Below are positions 45,098-53,242 of a stretch of 64,000 nt of DNA, in pieces. A model generated the notes under the pieces. It was not told where the DNA came from. It ran no database searches and saw nothing but the letters and a program-made list of their open reading frames with translations. The position numbers and the translations under genes are program-made. Each line of letters opens with the position of its first letter. Within the stretch, counting starts at the first letter, position 1. Origin of the DNA: CAYSUS01 sp964434165 (GTDB lineage: Bacteria > Planctomycetota > Planctomycetia > Pirellulales > Thermoguttaceae); the NCBI GenBank assembly GCA_964434165.1, contig CAYSUS010000011.1, positions 1 to 64,000 on the forward strand. Direction: 5' to 3'.

Positions 45098-46861
45098 ATG
45101 AACGACAACACCAAGACCGTCACTTTCGTCGTCGTGGCCGTGGCCGTGCTGCTGATCGCCTGGGTGAGCCGCCCCCGACTGGTGGAGCGCGGACCCGACG
45201 AGATGGTCGGCGAGATGCTCGTCTCGGAGTTCGATCCCCTCTCGGCCGCGAGCATCGAGATCCTCAAGTACGACGAGGACGACAACAAGGTCCTGCCCTT
45301 CAAGGTGAAGCAGGTCGGAACCACCTGGTCGATCCCCTCGCACGACAACTACCCGGCCGACGCCAAGGATCACCTGGCCGAGGCGGCCGCCGGGCTCTTG
45401 GGCCGCAAGATCCTCAGCGTGGCCGGCGAAGACCCCGGCGACCACGCCGAGTTCGGCGTGCTCGACCCCGACGCGAAAGACCCCAAGAAGGGCATGGGCA
45501 CGCGCGTGACCATGAAGGACAAGGGCGACGACGTGCTTCTGGACCTGATTGTCGGCAAGGAGGTGCCCGACCGCTCCGAGCTGCACTACGTGCGCCGCGC
45601 CGGCCAGGACTACGTCTATACCGCGGCCATCGAGACCGACAAGCTCTCCACGAAGTTCGAGGACTGGATCGAGGAGGACCTCCTCAAGCTCAGCACCTGG
45701 GACATCAAGAAGGTGGATATTCGCGACCACTCCGTGGACGTCCTGCGCATGGAGCTGCTTCAGCGCGGCGAGATGACGCTGGAATACGACGACGCGGGCG
45801 ACCCCCGCTGGGAGCTGGTGCGCGACGTGGCCTTCGACGGCGAAGGCTGGAAGCCGATCCCCATGGCCGAGAACGAGGAGCTGAACACCTCGAAGCTCGA
45901 CGACATGAAATACGCCCTGGACGACCTGAAGATCGTGGACGTCACGCCCAAACCCAAGGGGCTCAGTGCCGACCTGAAGGCCGACGAGTCGTTCGTCAAC
46001 GACCAGGGCGCGATCGAGGACCTGGCGATCCGCGGTTTCCACGTCGCCCGGGTCGGCGACCGCATCGAGCTGTTCTCCAACGAGGGGGAGGTCCGCGTGC
46101 TCATGAAGGACGGGGTCGAGTACGTCCTCCGCTTCGGCGCGGTCACCGGCGGCACCTCGGACACCCCCGAGGAATCGGAGAAGAAGGACGGCGAGGAGCG
46201 CGACGACGGGGACGAGGAGGAGCCGGAGGGCGGCGGACTGAACCGCTACCTGTTCGTGACGGCGCAGTTCAACGAGTCGGCGATTCCCGAGCCCGAGTAC
46301 GAGGACGCGCCCGAGGCCAAGCCCGAGCCGAAGGCCAAGGACGCCAAGCCCGACGCCAAGCCCGCGGAGGGCAAGCCCGAGGAAACGCCCGACGACGCCG
46401 AGAAGCTCCAACAGGAGCGCGAGCGGATCGAGAAGGCGAACCAGCGCAAGCGCGAGGAATACGAGGACAAGATCGAGAAGGGCAAGGAGCGGGTCCAGGA
46501 GCTCAACCAGCGCTTCGCCGACTGGTACTACATCATCTCCGACGACGTTTATCAGAAGATCGATCTGGCGCGCGACGACATCGTCAAGGAGAAGGAGCCG
46601 GAAGAGAAGGAAGGTGAGGACGCGGCGGGCGAGGGCGGCGAGAAGCCGGGCGACACGCCGGCCGATTTCGAGGAGATGAAGGAGAAGCTCCCCCCGCCCA
46701 AGGAGCCCCCGGCCGACGCGGCGAAGCCGCAGCCCAAACCGGCCCCGAAGGGCAAGCCGGCCCCCAAGCCCGATGCGAAGGCCGAGAAGCCGGGCCCGAA
46801 AGAGGAGCCCAAGCCGGCCCCCAAGCCCAAGGCGGAGCCCGAGCCGGCCGCGAAGAACTGA
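45098..46861 (+). CDS. DUF4340 domain protein of the Gld-type cassette
   Basis: 587 residues from ATG 45098, six bases after gaggag. It has one N-terminal membrane helix (TVTFVVVAVAVLLIAWVS), then a periplasmic DUF4340 domain with two duplicated halves ('NYPADAKDHLAEAAAGLLGR' region and the 'LDDMKYALDDLKIVDV' region). The last about 200 residues are Lys/Glu/Pro-rich: a coiled coil (about 435-480) and a tail of 'PKP' repeats. DUF4340 genes regularly follow GldA/GldF/GldG-type transporters, and this gene completes that set. Its role is unknown; as a periplasmic partner it could contact the exported substrate. Confidence 0.85.
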   Translation: MNDNTKTVTFVVVAVAVLLIAWVSRPRLVERGPDEMVGEMLVSEFDPLSAASIEILKYDEDDNKVLPFKVKQVGTTWSIPSHDNYPADAKDHLAEAAAGLLGRKILSVAGEDPGDHAEFGVLDPDAKDPKKGMGTRVTMKDKGDDVLLDLIVGKEVPDRSELHYVRRAGQDYVYTAAIETDKLSTKFEDWIEEDLLKLSTWDIKKVDIRDHSVDVLRMELLQRGEMTLEYDDAGDPRWELVRDVAFDGEGWKPIPMAENEELNTSKLDDMKYALDDLKIVDVTPKPKGLSADLKADESFVNDQGAIEDLAIRGFHVARVGDRIELFSNEGEVRVLMKDGVEYVLRFGAVTGGTSDTPEESEKKDGEERDDGDEEEPEGGGLNRYLFVTAQFNESAIPEPEYEDAPEAKPEPKAKDAKPDAKPAEGKPEETPDDAEKLQQERERIEKANQRKREEYEDKIEKGKERVQELNQRFADWYYIISDDVYQKIDLARDDIVKEKEPEEKEGEDAAGEGGEKPGDTPADFEEMKEKLPPPKEPPADAAKPQPKPAPKGKPAPKPDAKAEKPGPKEEPKPAPKPKAEPEPAAKN

Positions 46862-47406
46862 TTGACACGGCGATAGACTTCCGAAGCCTCCAGGACTTCG
46901 GAAGTCGGAAGCCCCAGGGCTCCGCACGTCAGTACGGCGATCCGCTGACGACCTTCCAGTCCAGTCGCACCGGCCGCCGGTTGCCCACTTCCACGCTCAG
47001 GTTGCCGACGCAGGCCACCTGCCCCGGCCGCCCTCTGGTCGCTGTTCCCCCCCGCCGCCTCATGTCCACGGCTGCTCGCACACGCCGTGGCGATGTCTCG
47101 GGCATACCTGGCATGCTGGCGCAAACCTACTGAAACACGTTAGCGCAAACCCCCTGTAGATCCTTGACGCGCGGCGGTGCGACTGCCACGCCGTCGGCCA
47201 CAGACTTCGGGCGGGAGCCTCGCAGGACGGAGGTTCCGAAACCGTTGGGATTACAGCATTGGAGTCGCTGCCGCGCTGTTGGGGCTCCGAGATCGACGGG
47301 GATGGGCGCGTGGAACGGCCTTTGCAACCAATTGCCACGAAAGGTCTCCAGGTGCCCCCTTGACCGGGGTGCATCTCCTCCGAACCCAATCGCAAGGAGG
47401 TCAAGC
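46862..47406. other. Intergenic region with hairpin repeat and possible gene fragment
   Basis: 545 bases. It contains hairpin copy 6 and, on the minus strand at 46929-47060, a short translation (VACVGNLSVEVGNRRP..LDW) that faintly resembles the C-terminus of Gfo/Idh/MocA oxidoreductases. A direct repeat gcgcaaacc occurs twice near 47118-47150. No complete gene. Confidence 0.4.
46876..46906. repeat. 13-5-13 hairpin repeat, copy 6
   Basis: Left arm gacttccgaagcc (46876-46888), loop tccag, right arm gacttcggaagtc (46894-46906). It lies 14 bases after the DUF4340 stop. Confidence 0.8.
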
Positions 47407-48246
47407 ATGACCCGAGTGGTCCAGATTCCGGCTTCTCGTTGGCTTATCCCCGTCTCCGCGATCCTCGCTTGGGCCGTCGCCTCGCCCGCGTGGGCGATCA
47501 TCGGCGATGGTCCCGGCTATAGCTCGCGCGTCGATTCTACGGTCACGCCGCAGGCGGCCCAGTTTCGTTACGACTTCACCGTCTTCAACACGTCGGAGGT
47601 CCTCGAGCTCGCCGTGGCCGAGGCAACCCTTGAGGTGTTCCAGATCGAGCCGGGCGAGATTCCCGTCATCGTCGATTGGGAGCTGCCGATCTTCAGCTTG
47701 AGCGACGTGGCCGGGCTCAATCCGAACGACCCGAGCGGTGCCATCGACTCGCCGGACGGCTGGGCCGTCGAGGTCATTCCCCCGGATTCGTCCACGGACA
47801 TCTACAACAACGTGGACGGCCCCTATGGCCCGTATAGCTGGGACTACGATGCCGCCACGGATCCAGCGGCCCAGGCAGGGGACTATGGGCCGAACCCGGA
47901 GGTCTTCAACGACCCGCCATGGATCATCCACTGGTATCTCCAACCGAACGGTCCCGGGGAGCTCCCGGCGGGGATCTTCCCTGGCGATTCGCTGGACGGA
48001 TTCGGCTTCGTCAGCGACTACTCCGAACAGGCGGCGCCGTATCTGTCGAGCTGGTTCTTCCTCCCTCCCGCTCTCGGCGATCCACCGATCCCCAACGATC
48101 CCGTGTTCTCCACGCCCAACAGCCCCGAGCGCCAGCAGGCGCAGCGCGGGGCGATCCCCGAGCCTGCCAGTCTCGCGGCCTGGGCCCTGGTTCTGGGAGT
48201 CGCGATCGCCGCCGGGCTCATCCGCAGGAGGCGGCTGGGGCGCTGA
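47407..48246 (+). CDS. PEP-CTERM exported protein
   Basis: 279 residues from ATG 47407, seven bases after aaggagg. A Sec signal (LIPVSAILAWAVASPAWA) is followed by about 220 residues rich in Pro, Asp and aromatic residues with beta character, including 'YGPYSWDYDAATDP' and 'IIHWYLQPNGPGELP'. It ends with PEP-CTERM sorting signal 'IPEPASLAAWALVLGVAIAA' and the basic tail RRRRLGR. No enzyme motif is recognised. The adjacent opposite-strand PEP-CTERM pseudogene overlaps its 3' end. Confidence 0.85.
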   Translation: MTRVVQIPASRWLIPVSAILAWAVASPAWAIIGDGPGYSSRVDSTVTPQAAQFRYDFTVFNTSEVLELAVAEATLEVFQIEPGEIPVIVDWELPIFSLSDVAGLNPNDPSGAIDSPDGWAVEVIPPDSSTDIYNNVDGPYGPYSWDYDAATDPAAQAGDYGPNPEVFNDPPWIIHWYLQPNGPGELPAGIFPGDSLDGFGFVSDYSEQAAPYLSSWFFLPPALGDPPIPNDPVFSTPNSPERQQAQRGAIPEPASLAAWALVLGVAIAAGLIRRRRLGR

Positions 48247-48664
48247 ACCGCCGCTTGCGGCGTTGCGCGGCGGTATCGAAGGTCCAGGTTCGGCCGGCTC
48301 GCCGCCGTGCGTCCAGACCGTCGAGCAGGCAGCCCGTCATGCCGAGCAGGACGAACGGGCTGGGCTCGGGCACGAACTCGATGACCGTCAGGAACATCGT
48401 GGTGTCGTTCACGTCGTTGCAGAGGCCGCTGTCGAAGATCATCGCCGCGAAATCCTCGTTGCCGCCGGAGTTTTACGGCTCGTCCGTGTTCCAGTTGGTG
48501 TAGAGGGCGGCCAGACCGCGCAACCATTCGAACTGACCTTCCACGTTCCGAGCGTTGAAACCGAGCCGGCTTTGCCCGCCCAGCGACTCGGCCGTCTGGC
48601 AGAGGGACCCGTTCTCGCCGGCGTCGCGGACCGCGGGCAGGTGTCCGCCCAGGGCCATGCCGCC
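48218..48664 (-). pseudogene. C-type lectin PEP-CTERM gene, broken by an in-frame stop
   Basis: Minus-strand translation gives 'GGHLPAVRDAGENGSLCQTA', 'WLRGLAALYTNWNTDEP', then TAA at 48473-48475, then in the same frame 'NSGGNEDFAAMIFDSGLCND' and 'TVIEFVPEPSPFVLLGM' with an RRRA tail. The W-x-GEPNNSGG-E-D...WNDV pattern is the C-type lectin core, so the stop replaces the residue after DEP. No start or signal peptide is present: the 5' end is lost before about 48664, next to hypB. The 3' end overlaps the opposite gene by about 29 bases. The frame being kept on both sides of the stop implies recent decay. Confidence 0.75.
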
Positions 48665-48776
48665 CCTCGACCTCCTCGGCCCCAGTCGCGGGGGGCCGAC
48701 TTGCCCCGCGTCCCGCCGTGCTCCAGAATGGAAAAGGCGCCCCGCGTCGGAGTTGTCCTCATTCCCGGGTCCTCGC

Positions 48777-49433
48777 ATGAAGCTCGTCGCCGCCAAGAAG
48801 ATCCTCAAAGCCAACGACCAACTGGCCGAAGAGAACCGCCATAAGTTCCACGCCGCCGGCGTGTACGGGGTGAACCTGGTCGGCTCGCCGGGGTGCGGTA
48901 AGACCACGCTTCTGGAGGGGCTCTTCCAGCGGACGGCCGGGCGGATTCGGCCCGCCGTGATCGAGGGGGACATCGCCGGCTCGGTCGATGCCGAGAGGAT
49001 CGACGCCCTGGGTGTGCCCGTGGTCCAGATCAACACCGACGGGGCCTGCCACCTCGACGCCAGCATGATTGCCGCGGCCGTGGGCGATTTGGACCTGGCG
49101 GCCCTCGACCTTCTGCTCATCGAGAACGTGGGCAACCTCGTCTGCACGGCCGGATTCGACCTGGGCGAGCACCTCCGCGTGGCCGTGCTCAGCGTGCCGG
49201 AGGGCGACGATAAGCTGGTGAAATACCCGGCGATCTTCCGCGGCTCGCAGGCCCTGGTGATCTCAAAGACCGACCTCTTGCCGCACTTCCAGTTCGACGC
49301 CGAGCGGGTTGCGGCCGAGATGCGGCGACTGGCCCCGGGGGCCGAGGTCTTCCAGGTCTCCGCGGTGCGCGGCGAGGGGATGGACGCGCTGGCCGAGTGG
49401 CTGCTGGCCAGGCGGGCGGGCTTGGCGAGTTGA
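48777..49433 (+). CDS. hypB: Hydrogenase nickel-incorporation GTPase HypB-like
   Basis: 218 residues from ATG 48777. P-loop 'GSPGCGKT' (36-43), switch region 'VIEGDIAGSVDAERIDA', metal-site Cys-His in 'DGACHLDA' (89-96), 'ENVGNLVC' (about 116-123) and the guanine-specificity motif 'ISKTDL' are all conserved as in HypB, which loads nickel into [NiFe] hydrogenase with HypA. It lacks the N-terminal CxxCGC motif and any His-rich stretch. No other hyp or hydrogenase gene is in this window, so it is orphaned here; partners may be elsewhere. UreG is related but the metal motif fits HypB better. The next gene is convergent, 21 bases away. Confidence 0.88.
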   Translation: MKLVAAKKILKANDQLAEENRHKFHAAGVYGVNLVGSPGCGKTTLLEGLFQRTAGRIRPAVIEGDIAGSVDAERIDALGVPVVQINTDGACHLDASMIAAAVGDLDLAALDLLLIENVGNLVCTAGFDLGEHLRVAVLSVPEGDDKLVKYPAIFRGSQALVISKTDLLPHFQFDAERVAAEMRRLAPGAEVFQVSAVRGEGMDALAEWLLARRAGLAS

Positions 49434-49454
49434 CGGGCATCGGCCGCGCCCAGG

Positions 49455-51662
49455 CTACGGCCGCCGCGCTGCCGCCGGGCCGAAGTAGCCCAACTCGTTC
49501 AGTCGCAGCACGAGGCGCCGGGCCAGGGGGCCGGCTGCGCGGCTGCCGCTGCCACCGTGCTCCAGCACCACGACCACGGCCACGCGCGGGCGGTCCGCCG
49601 GGGCGTATCCTGCGAACCAGGCGTGGTCCCCGCGCACGCCGGTCTGGGCGGTGCCGGTCTTTCCGGCCACCTCGACCGCGTCGAGATACACGGTGCCGTG
49701 GGCGGTGCCGGAGTGGTCGGCCACGACCCGCTTCAGCCCCCGGCGCACCTGCTCCAGGGCCCACGGCTCCAGGCCGGGAATGGGGCGCGGCGGGGCGTGG
49801 CCGAGCGGATCGGCGGCGATGGAACCGCCTGCCCCCGAGTCGGCGGCGGGGCGGTGCTCGGGCAGCCCCAGCCGCGCGCCCACGTGGGGCGTGACGAGCT
49901 GCCCGCCGTTGGCCACCGCCGCCATCAGGCGCGCCACCTGCACGGGCGTGACCAGCAGCGCGCCCTGGCCGATGGCGAGCATCTGCGTGTCGCCCTCGCG
50001 CCACGGCCGGGCGGAGGTCGCGGGCAGGCTTCGCGGCGTGGGCAGGTGGCCGGCGGACTCGCCCGGCAGGTCGATGCCCGTGGCCTGGCCGAACCCGAAG
50101 CTCGCGGCCCAGTGCACCAGGCGCGGCGCCCCGAGTTGCGAGGCGTGGTGGAAGAAATACGTGTTGCAGCTCTGGGCCAGCGCGTCGAGAAGCGTCACGT
50201 GCCCGTGCCCCGCGCCGCGCTCGACGAACACCTGGCAGCGGAGGTGCTCCGGGTCGTGCAGGTACCCGCGGCACTCGTACGGGGCGTGCGGGTCGAAGCC
50301 CACCGACTGGAGCAGCGCCACGGCGGCCACGGTCTTGAACACCGACCCCGGCGGGATGGCCATCTGCACCGTGCGGTCGAACAGGGGCCGGGCCGGATCG
50401 GCCAGGGCCCGCTCCACGCCCCGCGCGTCTCCAGAGGCGAAGGCACCAGGCGCAAACCGCGGTGCCGACGCTGCCGCCAGCAGGGCGCCGTTGCGCACGT
50501 CCATCACCAGGGCCGCGCCGCCGGCTTCGGACTGCGCCTCCGGGTCGATGCCGCGCCGGGCCTGGGCCGCATCCAGCAGCGCCTCGGCGGTCGCCTGGAG
50601 TGCCGGGTCGACCGTGAGCACCAGGTCGCGGCCCACGCCGGGCTCGCGGCGGCGGTACGTGGAGAGCACGCGTCCGCTGTGATCGATGGTCTCCACGGCC
50701 ACGCCGCGATGGCCCCGCAGCCAGGCGTCGTAGGTTCTCTCCACGCCGCTTCGCCCCCGGCGGTCGGAAGCCGAAGGCCCCTCTTCCGCCGGCCCGCGCC
50801 GCTCGCCCCCGCGTCCGACGTAGCCGATCACATGCGCCGCCAGCGCGCCGCGCGGATAGCTGCGCCGCGAGGTCTCGACGATCTTCACGCCGGGGTACTC
50901 CCCGGGGCGCGACTCGATCTCGGCCACGGCGGTCGGCGTGAGCCCCTCGGCGATGACGTGATAGTCGAGCTCCTCGGCTACGACGATGCGGCTGGGAGCC
51001 GGCTCTTCCATGGTCGCGCGGAGCGCCTCCAGCGCGAACCGCCGCAGCCCGCTCCAACCGGACTGCGCTTCGGGGGACTCCGCTCCCGGCTCGGGCTCCC
51101 CCGCGGTCCGCTCGGGCCGGTCCGCCCGGCGTCGCCGGTTGACCGAGTCGGCGATCCGCTCGACACGGGCCTGGATGGCGGCGGCGCGGGCATCCCAGGC
51201 CTTCAAGGAAAGACCGACCAGCCCGGCCAGGCGCCGCTTCCGCGCGGCCCGCTCCGCCCGGACCCAGGCCACCTCCACGGCCAGGCGCGTCGCGTCGCGC
51301 CGCGCCCTCGGGGCGAGTCGGGCCCGCGCCGCAAGGCGCAGCCAGCGCGGGGCCGGCGGCTCCTGGAGGTCGCGGTAGTGAACGGCTAGGGCGAATACCT
51401 TCTCGTCGCGCGCCAGGACGGTGCCGTCGCGCGCGAGGACGCGGCCGCGCAGGCCGGGCACGACCTTCTGCCGCGAGAGGGCCGCGGCCGCCTCGGCGCG
51501 GAACGCCGCGCCCTGCGTCGCTTCCAGGGCCGTCGCGCGCAGGAACACCGCGGCGAGCAGCCCGCCCATCGCGGCGAGAAGCCATCGCACGCGGCGGCGC
51601 GAATCGACCGCCGGCGCCGTGGTGCGATCGCGGGCAAGCAGCTCGTGCCAGTCGTGCAGCAT
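49455..51662 (-). CDS. mrdA: Penicillin-binding protein 2 (transpeptidase)
   Basis: 735 residues. ATG 51662 follows the mreD stop by 53 bases. An N-terminal membrane helix (VRWLLAAMGGLLAAVFL) anchors it in the inner membrane. The dimerisation part contains an unusually long Arg/Ala-rich insertion (about 110-200). Catalytic motifs are all present: Ser in 'PPGSVFKTV' (SxxK, about 437), 'AQSCNTY' (SxN, about 498) and 'AGKTGTAQT' (about 667). It cross-links peptidoglycan during elongation together with RodA and MreBCD. Class B enzyme; length somewhat above the usual 600-640 because of the insertion. Confidence 0.92.
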   Translation of the reverse strand: MLHDWHELLARDRTTAPAVDSRRRVRWLLAAMGGLLAAVFLRATALEATQGAAFRAEAAAALSRQKVVPGLRGRVLARDGTVLARDEKVFALAVHYRDLQEPPAPRWLRLAARARLAPRARRDATRLAVEVAWVRAERAARKRRLAGLVGLSLKAWDARAAAIQARVERIADSVNRRRRADRPERTAGEPEPGAESPEAQSGWSGLRRFALEALRATMEEPAPSRIVVAEELDYHVIAEGLTPTAVAEIESRPGEYPGVKIVETSRRSYPRGALAAHVIGYVGRGGERRGPAEEGPSASDRRGRSGVERTYDAWLRGHRGVAVETIDHSGRVLSTYRRREPGVGRDLVLTVDPALQATAEALLDAAQARRGIDPEAQSEAGGAALVMDVRNGALLAAASAPRFAPGAFASGDARGVERALADPARPLFDRTVQMAIPPGSVFKTVAAVALLQSVGFDPHAPYECRGYLHDPEHLRCQVFVERGAGHGHVTLLDALAQSCNTYFFHHASQLGAPRLVHWAASFGFGQATGIDLPGESAGHLPTPRSLPATSARPWREGDTQMLAIGQGALLVTPVQVARLMAAVANGGQLVTPHVGARLGLPEHRPAADSGAGGSIAADPLGHAPPRPIPGLEPWALEQVRRGLKRVVADHSGTAHGTVYLDAVEVAGKTGTAQTGVRGDHAWFAGYAPADRPRVAVVVVLEHGGSGSRAAGPLARRLVLRLNELGYFGPAAARRP

Positions 51663-51715
51663 GACGTGTCCCGGTCGAGGATCCGCGTGGCCCCCCCGGC
51701 GGCCGGGCCGGGGGT

Positions 51716-52234
51716 TCAGAGGTCCGCCAGCCTGCGTCTTCGGGCGAGGATCGGCTCGCGAAGCCAGCCGACCACCATCAACGCTGGCACGGCGACGCCC
51801 GCCGTGTAGAGCCCCACGCCCACGGCCCTGGCCGACAGCGTGGCCAGGCAGAGCGACGACTCGCCCAGCAGCCAGTGGCCGCAGGCCATGGCCAGGCCGA
51901 GCGCGGCCACCGCGGCCCCGATGGCGGCGACCTGGACGGGAAACACGTCGGCCGGCGTACGCTGGCGCGCGGCACCCAGGCCGTAGCCCACCACCAGGTA
52001 AGCGGCCGCGCCCAGACCGACCGGTCCGGGCGAGATCAGGTCGCCGAACAGGCCGATGGCACCTGCGGCGAGGAAGCCGTGGGGCCCGCCCGCCATCCAC
52101 AGCCACACGAACGCCGTCAGGGCCAGCAGGTCCGGCGCTACCGGGCCGACGGCGGCCAGGTCGCCCAGGGAGACCTCGATGACCGCGGCCACGTACGCAA
52201 GGGGAGCCAGCACGAGCAGACCGGAGGAGTTCAC
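51716..52234 (-). CDS. mreD: Rod shape-determining protein MreD
   Basis: 172 residues, nearly all hydrophobic with five or six membrane helices, the MreD profile; the segment 'AIGLFGDLISPGPVGLGAAA' with a conserved Gly/Asp-rich turn is typical. The GTG start at 52234 overlaps the mreC stop by four bases (GTGA), so translation is coupled. It connects MreC to the rest of the elongation machinery in the inner membrane. Identity rests on length, topology and position in the cluster, since the family is poorly conserved. Confidence 0.88.
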   Translation of the reverse strand: MNSSGLLVLAPLAYVAAVIEVSLGDLAAVGPVAPDLLALTAFVWLWMAGGPHGFLAAGAIGLFGDLISPGPVGLGAAAYLVVGYGLGAARQRTPADVFPVQVAAIGAAVAALGLAMACGHWLLGESSLCLATLSARAVGVGLYTAGVAVPALMVVGWLREPILARRRRLADL

Positions 52235-53214
52235 CGCGACCCTCCTCCGCCTTGCCGGCCGGCCACGCGAAGCGGGTTCATCTCGATACGGACCACGGCC
52301 ACCTCGTCGGGCACCCCGTCGCCCGCCGCCGGCTCGACCCAGATCTCCCAATGGGCCGCGCCGACCGGCCGCTCGACCCGCGCGACGCGCCCGTAGATCA
52401 GGGGGCGCGAAAGCACGTCCGCGTCGGAGGCGATGACCAGATCGCCGGCGTCCACCGGCTCGCTGACGGGCACCATGCGAAGCCTTGCCAGCCGCTCGCC
52501 GGTTCCCTCCAGGACGCCTTCCGCGCCCAGGCGGGGCCGCTGCCCCGGTTCGAGCGGCGCCGCGAGGCGGACCACGTCGCGGTAGCCCGCCTCGGTCGCG
52601 CGGATTACGACGGCGGTGTGCGATCCCACCTCCACTACCCGGCCCCACACCCGCGCGCCCGCGAGCACCCGATCGCCCTGCTCCACGCCGCCGTCGGCTC
52701 CGCGGTCGATCACCGCGGGCGACGGCTCGACGACCCAGGCCTCGGGCTCTACGCCCGCCCGGGCGCCGACGCCGAGCAGATCGTGACGCGCCAGGAAGGC
52801 CCTGGCCTGGGCGCCGAGTACCCTGGCCGGAATCGCACGGCCGCGGAGCAGGCGCTGCGCGTTGCCCGGGTCGTGGCGGTCCCGGAGCGGCAGCCCGGCC
52901 GCGAGCTGCTCCGCCTCGTGGCGCCAATGGCGGCATTCTGCGCGAAGCCGCTCGATCTCCCTCTCGGCCCGGGCCAGTTTCGCGGCGGTGTTGAACTGCC
53001 GCCGCACCGAGCCGACCGCGCCGCGCGCCTGGCGGCGCACGAACCCCGCCGCGCCGAGCCCGGGCCGCAGCGCCGTGGCCGCCGCGTCGCGCAAGGGCGC
53101 GGTCCAGACGTCGGGGAGCGACGCCAGCGCGAGCGAAGCCGCCAGCGCCACGCCCAGCACAAACGCCGGCGACCCCAGGCGATCCGGCCATCGTCCTTGA
53201 TCGAAGTGTCGCAC
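52231..53214 (-). CDS. mreC: Rod shape-determining protein MreC
   Basis: 327 residues. An N-terminal membrane helix (AFVLGVALAASLALASLPDV) is followed by a coiled coil (about 60-110; 'LARAEREIERLRAECRHWRH') and a beta-rich periplasmic domain with the usual 'VIDRGADGGVEQGDRVL' and 'VIRATEAGYRDVV' strands. It bridges MreB/MreD and PBP2 in the periplasm. The start is ATG 53214, 28 bases below the mreB stop. Somewhat longer C-terminus than usual, Gly/Arg-rich. Confidence 0.9.
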   Translation of the reverse strand: MRHFDQGRWPDRLGSPAFVLGVALAASLALASLPDVWTAPLRDAAATALRPGLGAAGFVRRQARGAVGSVRRQFNTAAKLARAEREIERLRAECRHWRHEAEQLAAGLPLRDRHDPGNAQRLLRGRAIPARVLGAQARAFLARHDLLGVGARAGVEPEAWVVEPSPAVIDRGADGGVEQGDRVLAGARVWGRVVEVGSHTAVVIRATEAGYRDVVRLAAPLEPGQRPRLGAEGVLEGTGERLARLRMVPVSEPVDAGDLVIASDADVLSRPLIYGRVARVERPVGAAHWEIWVEPAAGDGVPDEVAVVRIEMNPLRVAGRQGGGGSR

Positions 53215-53242
53215 TATGGTTCCGGCCCTTCCGTGGGTTCTT

